A stretch of DNA of 64,000 bases. It comes from CAZELM01 sp964512995 (GTDB lineage Bacteria; CSSED10-310). The stretch is from contig CAZELM010000001.1 in NCBI GenBank assembly GCA_964512995.1, positions 1-64,000 of the forward strand. Reading direction: 5' to 3'. The position numbers were made by a program, and so were the translations under genes. Below are positions 52,901-61,845 of this stretch, in pieces. The notes below the pieces were generated by a model that was not told the origin of the DNA, made no database searches, and saw only the letters and a program-made list of their open reading frames with translations. Each line of letters begins with the position of its first letter. The first letter of the stretch is position 1.

Positions 52901-53004
52901 AGTCTGCTGCAGATTTATTCGAAGAACTTGGGCGTATTGAGGAGTCAAAGCAGTGTATCGAACAAATCGATTCCTTGAAAAAGAAGTTGAATAACTTTAT
53001 CTGA
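49912..53004 (+). CDS. Ser/Thr protein kinase with ATPase and TPR domains (PknK-like)
   Basis: 1030 residues. An Hanks-type kinase (~10-275) has GSGSTGTVYLV, ALKLL, HRDIKPANII and DFGL with activation loop GTPGYQAPEQ. An AAA/NACHT-like ATPase (~300-600) has Walker A GPPRSGRT (~319). The C-terminal TPRs (~740-1015) are regular 40-residue Kinesin-light-chain-type units (GIGDCLNALGAIAQNQEKLDIAADYFNQAVEIK). It is cytoplasmic, with no membrane segment. Phosphorylation could control the downstream AAA+ regulators. It heads a plus-strand cluster ending at 60279. Confidence 0.9.
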   Translation: MKDGLLKNIDGYPVERELGSGSTGTVYLVRIPGRQRFAALKLLKERVEPGEILRFKREFGAIARSNHPGIIGVYSIGDFEGRPYFLMEYIKGTDFVSEIRRGVRPHAPLPINALPRMAAIGEKVLEALCYLHSRRIVHRDIKPANIIVTESGDVKLLDFGLVWNAGDAAGHSAGGGTPGYQAPEQILRQTPDPRSDLYSLGVCFYEVLCGIHPFGAYSDWQQLISRQLSGAMVLPSALHPELSPDWDHFIERMVAVPLSSRYQTSGQALMALRRIASLETRVTSEQLSKPWGLLHSIWIDPFRLLDEIMEWTESDAPKLLCIVGPPRSGRTRILDEIESRFPATHRIIRFDLSQERDSLPFLLRLYENIMKLTHEISPDSDADIAEDDFISAFLRSRYRSNDDSPRDVRRRFIDEYARIITHRSYPVPIGLLIDNLDLAGELVPPVLQAMAVQSSDRLMIIGTCSMRPPELSGGKVVDISCLNAQEHLADVSRFITSILGIPTISEATATRLIEFSGGLLGVVRDIMEAWLHDGSLTYFDEQWYLGSPAIEQHVLFGSPELSEYLKQAPSLIRSLPRDDRLDREILRTLAVFDHACPFGLLSGIFAAREELLLEVLDRLIKNNWIDEEVRDDEVYYRFHRREYQQQIYQTIAPFHRSYIHRRLADIIGRRKSCSELIDCLAYHFSRSDDPEAGLKYLENAADAAASRFDNTTALHQYERLKILLRLIRRNKTSVLPGPMDYAVRFDGQSCNNLYDAFRNSQVFLNKELELNWLYASMEVGRIHIRMGEYGHALEEFQRMLAVARDVSSLSHESYALRYIGTTFYYQKKWEDAERYIQDALDVRKRIGDMQGIGDCLNALGAIAQNQEKLDIAADYFNQAVEIKMNLNDLRGVAYLQNNLGNIHFLKQDYDKAIRHFNESYTLLKEMKDQIGMAYCVHNIGGAYEALGCHSDAIKSLQEAVAIRTQIQDKGGIAEGLWSLGDVHCATGNYEMALQTLQSAADLFEELGRIEESKQCIEQIDSLKKKLNNFI

Positions 53005-53121
53005 AACGATATAATCCATTATCGGTTTGGAGTATCTTTGTCAATGGAAGCGATCAACATACCGGTAATCCCATCACAAGGCACAAATATTGCAAAAATA
53101 TACGGCTGAGGGAGAATTTAT

Positions 53122-54195
53122 ATGGTGTATGGGACGCGTCAAAATATCATTGTTACGGCAATTCTGACGGCGAGTCTTCTTTTTTCCGTGAGTGCTGTTT
53201 TTGCATCTACGGATGAGAAACCCCCTTATCTTGTCAATCCGATTCCGGAGCCGGGATCGTTTGATAATCCGCTCATGTGCTGGGTAAAAGTTGGTATCGT
53301 CGATGATATCTCTGGCGTTGATGACAGCCAGCTTACAATGGAAATCAATGGTGGACCTCCCAAAGTGCAGCCCATTATCGAACAATCCTATAAAGGTAAG
53401 GGCGTCAATATTTATTTTTATCTGGAAGCTCTCAATCCAGGGGAGAAAATTACGATCGCCATACACTGTTCAGATTATGAGCAGAACTGGCTGGATGATT
53501 CCTGGCATTTTTTTGTAGGGGAAACCAGCTATCGGGAGCGTTGTGTCCCGATGTATCCCCGGGATGCATCGTATCTGTTGTATGATAAAGAATTTGGTTC
53601 CGCACAGTTTACCTGGACGCAAGGACATCAGACTGGATACTACCGCATCCGTTTCGATGTTGCTGGGAGTGGTGGATGGATGGATATCGGACCGGATGAG
53701 TTTATAACGAACTTTGGACTTGTATCCATTGCGCTGCCGTTGACCCTGTCGGATTGGCTTAAATTGAGTTCACTTGGGGAAATCAGTTGGCAGGTCGCTC
53801 CCATCGATCAACCGAATGGGACGATCATGGATCATTTCTCCAAAACACAACGTGTTATTTATAAGGGAGAATCCCTCTCGGTCCTGGAGTATCCGGAACA
53901 TAAAGCAGAATTGAAAAGTCAAATTCCTCCCGAGTTCAAATGGTCAACCGGTGATGATATCTCGGAAACACTGCTCATTTTCGTGCAGTTGGATCGCCAA
54001 GGCAACTATACCAATGTATCCAAGGTATATGAACTTCCGTGGTTCATCAACGCCATTCCATTCACTCCCAGTATCTGGGATGAATTCCCGGAAGGCCAGT
54101 GGGCATGGACCGTGATTGGTATGCGAGCGGATGGGAGTGTTACAGATTATATGATCAATCAGTTCTGGAAACGATCATCAGGAGGATTGGAATAA
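53122..54195 (+). CDS. secreted Ig/FN3-like repeat protein
   Basis: 357 residues. Signal peptide 1-28 (IIVTAILTASLLFSVSAVFA). A beta-rich Ig-like unit (~30-140) with PEPGSFDNPLMCWVKVGIVDDISGV is followed by two FN3-like units with words FTWTQGHQTGYYRIRFDV and FKWSTGDDISETLLIFVQLD, ending WAWTVIGM. Similar words recur in the neighbour at 54206 and in the tail of the glycosyltransferase at 48721. It is presumably periplasmic or on the cell surface. It lies 117 bp downstream of the kinase gene and 10 bp upstream of the next. Confidence 0.75.
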   Translation: MVYGTRQNIIVTAILTASLLFSVSAVFASTDEKPPYLVNPIPEPGSFDNPLMCWVKVGIVDDISGVDDSQLTMEINGGPPKVQPIIEQSYKGKGVNIYFYLEALNPGEKITIAIHCSDYEQNWLDDSWHFFVGETSYRERCVPMYPRDASYLLYDKEFGSAQFTWTQGHQTGYYRIRFDVAGSGGWMDIGPDEFITNFGLVSIALPLTLSDWLKLSSLGEISWQVAPIDQPNGTIMDHFSKTQRVIYKGESLSVLEYPEHKAELKSQIPPEFKWSTGDDISETLLIFVQLDRQGNYTNVSKVYELPWFINAIPFTPSIWDEFPEGQWAWTVIGMRADGSVTDYMINQFWKRSSGGLE

Positions 54196-54205
54196 GGGGT
54201 ATGGA

Positions 54206-55645
54206 GTGAAACAATTGATGAATACGATGCTCCATCAGTATTTTTCAATTTTGATTATATCCATTGTGTTTCTGATTCCTGTCATTACCCCAATGGCGGA
54301 ATCCAGTTCTGATCAGACTCCGCCGGAAATTGATTCCGTTTTCCCATGGGATGGTCAGACCTGCGTCAATCCTTATGTAACAATAGAGGTCGCTGTGTTT
54401 GATCCGGATCCGGTGTATGGCACACCCGGTTCAGGAATTGATATTGATTCCATATCTTTGACGTTGAATGGCGAAGATGTTCCCATTTTTATTGATCAGT
54501 TCGACAGTGATGGAGCTATGATTTTATCCGATTGGATGGGCCCGCTCCCCGAACAGACCTGGATTAGGATGGAATTTTTTGCCAAAGACAATGCGGGTAA
54601 TGCCATCACGGGGTTTTCCTGGAGTTTTTTGACTGGGATTATTCCGGATTCGTCTCCTCCTGAATTTGCTGAACTCAGCCCCCCGGATCACTTCACTGAT
54701 ATTATTCCAACTGCACAAATTTCCTGTAAAGTGATGGATCGGCAGTCCGATATCGATATCAGCTCTGCCGCTATGGCGATCAATGGGATATTTGTCACTC
54801 CCGATTTACGCAGGATTTCCAAAGGAATACATATCAGTTTTACACCACCTCAGCCATTTCCTTATGGTCAATGGATCAATGTTCGGGTTTATGCGACGGA
54901 TTTGGCAGGGAATCCCGGCGAGGTGGAGTGGTCGTTTCAGACCGAATCAGCGCCTCCGGTACCGCCACGACTGTCCTGGCCCAAATCCAATGCGTTGCTG
55001 AATTATCAGATTGAGAGAGGTGTTGTTCGTTTTGAATGGTCACATGACTCGGGTGATCAGTATTATCGACTCTATCTGGTCATTTCGAATACCCGGTCTT
55101 TCGAGATGCTGGATCTGGGACCGAGTGACTATATCCTTATCGGCGATATGGTACGATTGAATTATCCGATCAGCGAACGCAACTGGCAGGAGATATCCCG
55201 ATTGGGATCGATTCTGTGGCGAGTAGCCAAGATTGATGGATATGGTGGTCGTCTGATCACGTCCTATTCGGTTACCTCCAGTTTCAATTTGGCTCCTCCA
55301 CGTGCGGTTGTTCTTCGGACACCTCATCAAAACGCATTGTTTACGTCCGGTGACACGTCTCCCGTGTTCACTTGGGATCCTTTCAACAATGCTTCCAGTT
55401 ATCTCTTCGGCATGATCCGTATCGGGAATGCTCAGGAACTGATTGACGAAGTCATCGTTCGAAATCTATCCTTTACAACAACATCTTTTTCATTTCGTCC
55501 CGAATATTGGAGATCTCTGCCTTCAGGCCGGTATATCTGGACGGTCGTGGCGTATCTTCCTGGCGATTTCAATTCAGATTTCATGAATTATACGTTTGAT
55601 AAAACAAATACGCCTTTGGTTGAGAACCAGATCACGAACCATTGA
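54206..55645 (+). CDS. secreted Ig/FN3-like repeat protein
   Basis: 479 residues from GTG 54206 (AGGGG upstream); ATG 54218 is a second choice. Signal peptide followed by PMAESSSDQTPPEIDSVFPWDGQTCVNPYVTIEV, a Big-type Ig unit, a second related Ig unit, then FN3-like units with WSHDSGDQYYRLYLVIS and FTWDPFNNASSYLFGMI and the ending LPSGRYIWTVVAYLP. It is related to the 53122 protein in unit type. It is probably a surface protein whose folding, export or sensing is linked to the kinase and regulators of the cluster. Confidence 0.75.
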   Translation: MKQLMNTMLHQYFSILIISIVFLIPVITPMAESSSDQTPPEIDSVFPWDGQTCVNPYVTIEVAVFDPDPVYGTPGSGIDIDSISLTLNGEDVPIFIDQFDSDGAMILSDWMGPLPEQTWIRMEFFAKDNAGNAITGFSWSFLTGIIPDSSPPEFAELSPPDHFTDIIPTAQISCKVMDRQSDIDISSAAMAINGIFVTPDLRRISKGIHISFTPPQPFPYGQWINVRVYATDLAGNPGEVEWSFQTESAPPVPPRLSWPKSNALLNYQIERGVVRFEWSHDSGDQYYRLYLVISNTRSFEMLDLGPSDYILIGDMVRLNYPISERNWQEISRLGSILWRVAKIDGYGGRLITSYSVTSSFNLAPPRAVVLRTPHQNALFTSGDTSPVFTWDPFNNASSYLFGMIRIGNAQELIDEVIVRNLSFTTTSFSFRPEYWRSLPSGRYIWTVVAYLPGDFNSDFMNYTFDKTNTPLVENQITNH

Positions 55646-55809
55646 TTTTATTCTGAAAATCCAGAAAACCAACCCATCCGAGCAACCGGAAGAATGGATA
55701 AACCTCTCATTCCAATCGTTCTCTAAGCGAACAGATCAGACACTTCTATAAGCCCTATGCTTGGATTGCGTGGCTGGATGTGTTAGAAAGAGTGGAGGAG
55801 GGCATTCAG
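55646..55809. other. short intergenic region
   Basis: 164 bp with no hairpin or repeat recognised. Contains the GGAGGAGG site for the next gene. Confidence 0.4.
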
Positions 55810-58779
55810 GTGAATACCAGTAATGATATCCATGAGATCTCCGGGCTATTTCTGGAATTAGACGGTCACCTGATTTCAGGCGAATTTCAAAAATTTGAAG
55901 ATAATGTTAAAACATTGGAACGGTTGAAACTTTCAATGGAGGACAAACTGAGACTGGAACGTGCCAAGGTGCGACGTCTCTGGGCGAACCGAGATTACGA
56001 AAATGCCCTCAAAAAACTGAAGCTCATCATCAAGAAATCCAGTTTACCCATCGGATCCAATGCCTGGGCGGAGCATTATCTCATGTTGACCGCTTTGAAG
56101 GTCAGTACGGGGGGATCTCAGTCTGCGGAGAATGATTTGCTGGCCATCCTGGAGAAATTGGATGACGATTCAGACATCAAACCGTGGATACTGTTCGATA
56201 TCGCTTGTGTGATCCGGGATCAGGGGAAATGGGATCAAGCTCGGAATATCATCCTCAACATCCTGAAAATTCCGGGCACATCGCTCGAACTGGCTTCCAG
56301 AGCATCTCTCTTCATGGCACAATTACTTCTGGATCTGGAACTCGTTGGGATCGAGCAATGGACGGCATATGTCATCCAGAATGCGCCGAAATGGGGAGGT
56401 TGGGAGCTGGTCAAACTGGCGCAGATCATTGAAGCCATGCATCAGTTTCGGGCTGGTGATTATGGGAATGGATTGAGATTGCTGACGCTCCATCTCCAGG
56501 AAGCGGATCAGATCGGGTATTCAAATCCACGGTTACGAGTCAGACTGGCGATCGCCGAATCATTGATCATTCTCGGAGATTATACGGCTGCACTGGAATA
56601 TCTGAAAGAAGCGAAAGACATTCTAGATACACTTGGAAACAGTGGATTAAAAACCCTCCAACCTGTTGCTGAACTGCTATGGTTCAGAGCCAGCACGGGT
56701 CTGGAAGACTCATTGGATGTGATATGGGAGGCGATCGATCGGCTGGAAATCATCCTGGCGGTCATCGCAAAATACTCCCGTCCACCCGGAACAGCTCCAT
56801 TCTGGCTTGAATTGGGACATCTCCAGGCCCGGACCGGGTCATCGGATGTGGCGCACCGTGCCTTCCTGAGGGCTCAGACCGAAGCCGCTGACGCCAAATC
56901 CGCAAGCTGGGAAGGATTGGCCTATTTTACCCTTGCGGATTTTGAGTGGAAAACACTATCTGAAGAACTGAAACAACGAAGTGGTGACCGGAACCGTATC
57001 CTGGCGTGGACATCCAAGGCATTGGAAGTGATAACCGGGATTGATCTGCCGGAATTGGAGTGGCAGATTCATTACTTGCGTGGCAAGATATATGCTCAAT
57101 CAGGTGAACAATATCCTGCAAATGGCGAAATGGAACTGGCTGCCAGGATACTGATCCGTCTGATCAGCAGCATCCGTGATCCGAGTCTTCAGAAAACATA
57201 TCGAAGTGTTCCCCATCGGAAATCTGCGTTGTTCGAATTACAGCCTTATCTGGCCAGACTGGAGAGCATCGCTGAGGGCGAGAGCAGCTTTGTTGTTCCC
57301 AGAGAGCGAGTCGTGGAAGTATCGGATCAGAGTGAAGATATTCGAAGATTACAGGCTATGTTGGAAGCACTTTACGAGATCCACTCCTCAGCGACAGAGG
57401 AGGATCTGATTCAACGGTGCCTGAAAACAGGGCTGCAGATTTTCAAAGCGGACCGGATTCGGATTCAATTGACTGGGATCCCCTGGATGGAAAAGAAAGT
57501 GTTTACGCTTACAAAATCACGGAATCCATCCAAAGAGCAGTTTCCCATCTCGATGGAATGGATTCGTGAGATAGACGCGAGCCGAAGTGCGATCATCTTT
57601 CAACGGGATCCCGACGAAGAGGATTCCGAAACCCGTTCCGTGATGATGGCTCCGTTGATATACCGGAATTTTAACTGGGGGATGGTGTATCTTGACCGGC
57701 TTGTTCGAGAATCCAATTTTGAAACGGATGAAATGGATTTGTTACGAACCATCATTCAGGCATCGTCGATCGCATATTCATCTATTCGCATGCGCCATCG
57801 TCTGTCAGAGTTGACCGCACAATTTCGGAGGGACATTATTCCGCAGTTCCCGCGGTTTGTCGGTGAAAGTGATGCGATGCGGGAAATATTTATTCAAATA
57901 CAGAAAGTGGCTTCCGCAGAGATCCCGATTTTGATTACCGGAGAGACCGGCACGGGTAAAGACATCACCGCTCGAACAATTCATGAAATCAGTTCCCGGG
58001 CCAATGCGCCTTTTGTGCATCTGGATTGCTCTTCGATACCGATATCCCTGTTGGAAGCGGAATTGTTTGGTATTGAACGGGGAGTTGCCACTGGTGTTGA
58101 ATCCCGGATTGGGTTGCTGGAGTATGCGAATGGGGGTACGATTTTACTCGATGAGGTCGCTGATATTCCGCTGAACATCCAAGCCAAGCTGTTGCGGGTG
58201 CTGCAAGAAAGAGAATTTGAGCCGTTGGGATCAGACAGAACGGTACGGATCGATATTCGAATCCTTTCCACAACCTCTCAGGATCTGGAGAGTTACATTC
58301 AGGAAGATAAAATGCGCGAGGATTTTTATTATCGTATCAGCGGTGTGGTTATCTCTTTGCCGCCACTTCGGGCACGCGTGGGGGATGTTTTGCTTTTATC
58401 CCGAGTATTTCTTCAAAAATACAACACAGAGTTCAAGAAAAATGTGCTTGGATTTGATCCGATCGTACTGGATACAATGGCTGTTTATCCATGGCCTGGA
58501 AATGTCCGGGAGCTGGATCATCGCATTCGTAAAGCCGTGCTGTTTTGCCAGACAGACCGGATTTCAATGGCGGATATCGGATTATTGGTCGGTGATGCGC
58601 GTAGTGTTAGTCTGGAGCAAGCGCTGGTGGAGTTGGATCGGGAGGCTGTGCTGGAGGCATTGGCGGTATGCCAACAGGATATCAGCAAGGCATCCGAACG
58701 ATTGGAAATATCTCCTGATCATCTGGAACAGATCCTGTCGCGTTCAGATGATTCGATCAAAAAGCCGGAAGGAGTATAA
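55810..58779 (+). CDS. TPR-GAF-AAA+ sigma-54-type regulator with VATGV loop
   Basis: 989 residues from GTG 55810 (GGAGGAGG 8 bp upstream). An N-terminal helical solenoid of TPR type (~1-510), a GAF domain (~535-670), the AAA+ domain (~685-920) and a Fis-like HTH (~945-985). AAA+ motifs are Walker A GETGTGKD (~710), Walker B GTILLDEVAD (~776) and the PWPGNVREL box (~894). The GAFTGA loop that contacts sigma-54 is replaced by GVATGV (~757). It may therefore use another sigma or act differently. It is transcribed directly before the related gene at 58780. Confidence 0.85.
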   Translation: MNTSNDIHEISGLFLELDGHLISGEFQKFEDNVKTLERLKLSMEDKLRLERAKVRRLWANRDYENALKKLKLIIKKSSLPIGSNAWAEHYLMLTALKVSTGGSQSAENDLLAILEKLDDDSDIKPWILFDIACVIRDQGKWDQARNIILNILKIPGTSLELASRASLFMAQLLLDLELVGIEQWTAYVIQNAPKWGGWELVKLAQIIEAMHQFRAGDYGNGLRLLTLHLQEADQIGYSNPRLRVRLAIAESLIILGDYTAALEYLKEAKDILDTLGNSGLKTLQPVAELLWFRASTGLEDSLDVIWEAIDRLEIILAVIAKYSRPPGTAPFWLELGHLQARTGSSDVAHRAFLRAQTEAADAKSASWEGLAYFTLADFEWKTLSEELKQRSGDRNRILAWTSKALEVITGIDLPELEWQIHYLRGKIYAQSGEQYPANGEMELAARILIRLISSIRDPSLQKTYRSVPHRKSALFELQPYLARLESIAEGESSFVVPRERVVEVSDQSEDIRRLQAMLEALYEIHSSATEEDLIQRCLKTGLQIFKADRIRIQLTGIPWMEKKVFTLTKSRNPSKEQFPISMEWIREIDASRSAIIFQRDPDEEDSETRSVMMAPLIYRNFNWGMVYLDRLVRESNFETDEMDLLRTIIQASSIAYSSIRMRHRLSELTAQFRRDIIPQFPRFVGESDAMREIFIQIQKVASAEIPILITGETGTGKDITARTIHEISSRANAPFVHLDCSSIPISLLEAELFGIERGVATGVESRIGLLEYANGGTILLDEVADIPLNIQAKLLRVLQEREFEPLGSDRTVRIDIRILSTTSQDLESYIQEDKMREDFYYRISGVVISLPPLRARVGDVLLLSRVFLQKYNTEFKKNVLGFDPIVLDTMAVYPWPGNVRELDHRIRKAVLFCQTDRISMADIGLLVGDARSVSLEQALVELDREAVLEALAVCQQDISKASERLEISPDHLEQILSRSDDSIKKPEGV

Positions 58780-60279
58780 GTGGCTGTCATGGATACTGTG
58801 GCCGGAGAAAAACTCAAACTGCTCATCCGAATGGTCGAGAGCCTTTCGGAAGTGGAAAAAGATCATGATCTAGTGAAGCTTCTTCTGATGAATGCCTTGG
58901 AATTCACTGGAGCAGAGAGAGGATTTCTGATCCAGAAAAAAGAAGATAACTCCTTGATCTGTTTTGATTCACGGGGAGAACACATTGATCATCCTTTGAT
59001 TTCTCTGAGCTCGATCCATCAGGTATTTATGACCGGCCAGTCACTGTGTCTGATTGAAAATGCGGATGGCGAAACATTACCCTCCACAGCCAGTATCCTC
59101 GCGTTGGATTTGAAAACGATCATGTGCGCTCCTCTGTTTAAACATGGTGAGAACGACCGGGACAGTGTATTTGCCGTTCTCTATATCGACAGCCGAATAG
59201 TTTCACGGCCATTTGACCGGAAAGATTTGGAGTTTTTATCGGTTTTGACGAGACAAGCCGCTGAGGTATGGCATCATCTCATCCTGAACCGCCGTTTATC
59301 TGAAGACTTCAAGTTGTTGCATCAGGAAGTTAAAGCAAAATATGACTACCACAACATTGTTGGCCAATGTGATGCCATGAAGGAAGTATATCGGATTCTG
59401 GAGCTGATACGCGATACTGACCTGGATGTGATGATCACCGGAGAAACAGGGACGGGAAAAGAACTGATCGCCAAAGCCATCCATTATGCCAGCCCAAGAT
59501 CCGGATCTCCTCTGAAACAGATCAATTGTGCGGCATTGCCGGAAGGATTGGTGGAAGCGGAGCTGTTTGGGGTGGAACGGAATGTTGCAACAGAGGTTCG
59601 GAGTCGCCAAGGGAAACTCGAACAGGCAGATGGTGGCACTCTGTTTTTAGATGAAATCGGTGATATGCCCATACGCATCCAAAATCATTTACTTCGTTTC
59701 CTGGAAGAACGGAAATTTCGACGCATTGGTGGCAGAGAGGAGATCGCTTCGAATGCACGGGTCATAGCGGCCACAAATAAAAATCTTTCGGAAGAGATTA
59801 AAGCAGGCAATTTTCGGGATGCTTTGCGTTATCGGCTGGAGGTCGTAACGATTCATCTCCCGCCACTGCGGGATCGGAAGGATGATCTGGAAATCCTTGT
59901 TGATTTCTTTCTCAAGGAAGTGGTTGAAAAACACCAATTGATGATCCGGGGATTTACCAAGGATGCCTGGGATATCATGCGGGAATATCGCTGGCCGGGT
60001 AACATACGGGAGCTAAAGCATCGGATTCAATCTGCTGCATTTTTGGCCAAAAGTCATCTGATCGATGTTGTCGATCTTGGTTTGAAGTCGATTCAACAGA
60101 AGATAGAGATCAAACCATTGAAAATACAGAGAGAAAAGCTTGAACAGCAATTGATCTCGGACGCGCTGTCACGCCATGAACATAATCTGACACAGTGTGC
60201 AGCATCTCTCGGAATCTCAGCAGATATACTGCAAGAAAAAATCATTGTTTACCAACTCGACGCCCAGAACGATCAATAA
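58780..60279 (+). CDS. GAF-AAA+ sigma-54-type regulator with VATEV loop
   Basis: 499 residues from GTG 58780, directly after the previous stop, with GGAG 5 bp upstream. An N-terminal GAF domain (~17-167), an AAA+ domain (~190-425) with Walker A GETGTGKE (~220), Walker B GTLFLDEIGD (~286), RWPGNIREL (~404), and a Fis-like HTH (~455-499). The GAFTGA loop reads NVATEV (~267). It likely works with the 55810 protein, with a possible mixed hexamer. A zero-gap junction implies coupled translation. It is the last gene of the kinase cluster. Confidence 0.87.
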   Translation: MAVMDTVAGEKLKLLIRMVESLSEVEKDHDLVKLLLMNALEFTGAERGFLIQKKEDNSLICFDSRGEHIDHPLISLSSIHQVFMTGQSLCLIENADGETLPSTASILALDLKTIMCAPLFKHGENDRDSVFAVLYIDSRIVSRPFDRKDLEFLSVLTRQAAEVWHHLILNRRLSEDFKLLHQEVKAKYDYHNIVGQCDAMKEVYRILELIRDTDLDVMITGETGTGKELIAKAIHYASPRSGSPLKQINCAALPEGLVEAELFGVERNVATEVRSRQGKLEQADGGTLFLDEIGDMPIRIQNHLLRFLEERKFRRIGGREEIASNARVIAATNKNLSEEIKAGNFRDALRYRLEVVTIHLPPLRDRKDDLEILVDFFLKEVVEKHQLMIRGFTKDAWDIMREYRWPGNIRELKHRIQSAAFLAKSHLIDVVDLGLKSIQQKIEIKPLKIQREKLEQQLISDALSRHEHNLTQCAASLGISADILQEKIIVYQLDAQNDQ

Positions 60280-60346
60280 CATCCAGCAGTTTTCATTCCC
60301 GTGAGATGAATCTCAATCAGACAATGTGTGCTCGATGGGATTGGAT

Positions 60347-60757
60347 TCATTGTGAGTTGTTGTTCTGTGGTTGACGGCGCCGGAGAATAAAACCCAATAT
60401 TATTCCGATACAGGCAAAAAGACCCAGGTTGATCAGCAACCCTTTGACGCTATCAATCCCGAAATGGTCGGTGATCGCGTTGTACATCAACCAGAGAAAA
60501 TAGATGAACGAGCCGGAGAAGCCGATAAAAAGTCCCCGCAACGTTGTACGTTTCACCTGCCTGGTAAAAGCTCCCACAACAACACCGATGAGCAGACCAA
60601 GGCTTGGAGCGATCCAGGATAGCAGCAGAAAAAATGCATCCAGCCGCTCCTCGACCAATATGAAATCCAGGATATTTTTTAACACACTCAGTAACTCCAC
60701 AGATCGAGAAATAGTGGTTTCCGAAATGACTCCCATAGATGAAAATACCATAGACAA
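60347..60757 (-). CDS. small integral membrane protein
   Basis: 136 residues with three membrane segments (LLLSWIAPSLGLLIGVVVGAF, GLFIGFSGSFIYFLWLMYN, GLLINLGLFACIGIILGFIL), a basic patch after each of the first and last (RQVKRTTLR, RRRQP) and an Asn/Gln tail. Function unknown. It is encoded opposite to the regulators and lies convergent to them. Confidence 0.6.
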   Translation of the reverse strand: MSMVFSSMGVISETTISRSVELLSVLKNILDFILVEERLDAFFLLLSWIAPSLGLLIGVVVGAFTRQVKRTTLRGLFIGFSGSFIYFLWLMYNAITDHFGIDSVKGLLINLGLFACIGIILGFILRRRQPQNNNSQ

Positions 60758-60895
60758 TGCAATATTGCACTCGGAATATCACTAAAATGGGTATCCAAGC
60801 AATGATCATCTGGTATATCATAGATGATAGAATAGATGGAAAAAGATCAGACGTGTGGAGTGATTTTCAAGGAGAGATATAGTTAGGAGATGAGT

Positions 60896-61798
60896 ATGAG
60901 CATCATTACAGACAAACTGGTTGCCATAATCGGCAAAATGCCCGATGCACTTATCTGGCGGTTTGCACAACGATACATCGCCGGTTCGGAATTGATTCAT
61001 GGCCTGGAAGCCATGAGACAGTTGCACGAGAGAAATCGGCTGATAACAATGGACATCCTGGGTGAGGATACACGCTGTGATGACGATGCCGAGCATGCGG
61101 TATCTGAATATCTGGAACTCATCGATGGCATCACATCAACGAATCTTTCTGCAAATATTTCCGTAAAACTGACCCAATTGGGATTGAAATTGGATTACGG
61201 CCGGACATTGGAACGTGTCAGGAAGCTGGCCAAATATGCCACTGAGAATGGCTTTTTTTTCCGTATGGATATGGAAGACTCAACAACGACAGATCAGACA
61301 TTCCGTTTGTACTGGGATTTGCGGATTGAATATCCCAGGACAGGAACCGTGGTGCAGGCCTACTTGAAACGCTCCCTGGATGATGTAAAAACATTACTTT
61401 CCGGAGGTCATACAGATCTTCGAATATGTAAAGGTATTTACGTGGAATCACCGGAAATCGCCTACAAGGATTATCAGCAGATCCGGGAAAATTATCTGGC
61501 GATCCTGCGGATCATTTTAGACGGGAACGGATACCCCGCGATCGCAACCCACGACAGATGGCTGATTGATCAGGCATTGAACGAGATCAACGCTCGAAAA
61601 CTGGACCCCCATGCATATGAGTTTCAGATGCTTTATGGGATCGGAGACCGGATTCAGCAGGATTTGATTCGAGCTGGTCACCGTGTCAGAGTCTATGTTC
61701 CATTCGGAGCGGCATGGAAGGCGTATTCGATGCGGCGATTTCGTGAAAACCCAACTCTGGCATGGTATGTATTGAAGAATTTAATTGTCCCGGTATGA
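60896..61798 (+). CDS. proline dehydrogenase (PRODH family)
   Basis: 300 residues from ATG 60896, chosen over ATG 60890 because AGGAG lies 7 bp upstream. The TIM-barrel PRODH words are present: ISVKLTQLGL, FFFRMDMEDS, GTVVQAYLKRS, LRICKGIYVES, YEFQMLYGI and RVYVPFGAAWKAY. It oxidises proline to pyrroline-5-carboxylate using FAD, delivering electrons to the quinone pool or another acceptor. The M42 peptidase gene begins just after it, hinting at peptide and amino-acid catabolism. No P5C dehydrogenase is seen in the window. Confidence 0.9.
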   Translation: MSIITDKLVAIIGKMPDALIWRFAQRYIAGSELIHGLEAMRQLHERNRLITMDILGEDTRCDDDAEHAVSEYLELIDGITSTNLSANISVKLTQLGLKLDYGRTLERVRKLAKYATENGFFFRMDMEDSTTTDQTFRLYWDLRIEYPRTGTVVQAYLKRSLDDVKTLLSGGHTDLRICKGIYVESPEIAYKDYQQIRENYLAILRIILDGNGYPAIATHDRWLIDQALNEINARKLDPHAYEFQMLYGIGDRIQQDLIRAGHRVRVYVPFGAAWKAYSMRRFRENPTLAWYVLKNLIVPV

Positions 61799-61845
61799 AG
61801 CGATTCAACCAGGATGGTTTGTCGTCCAGAAACCGGAGGGGGATA

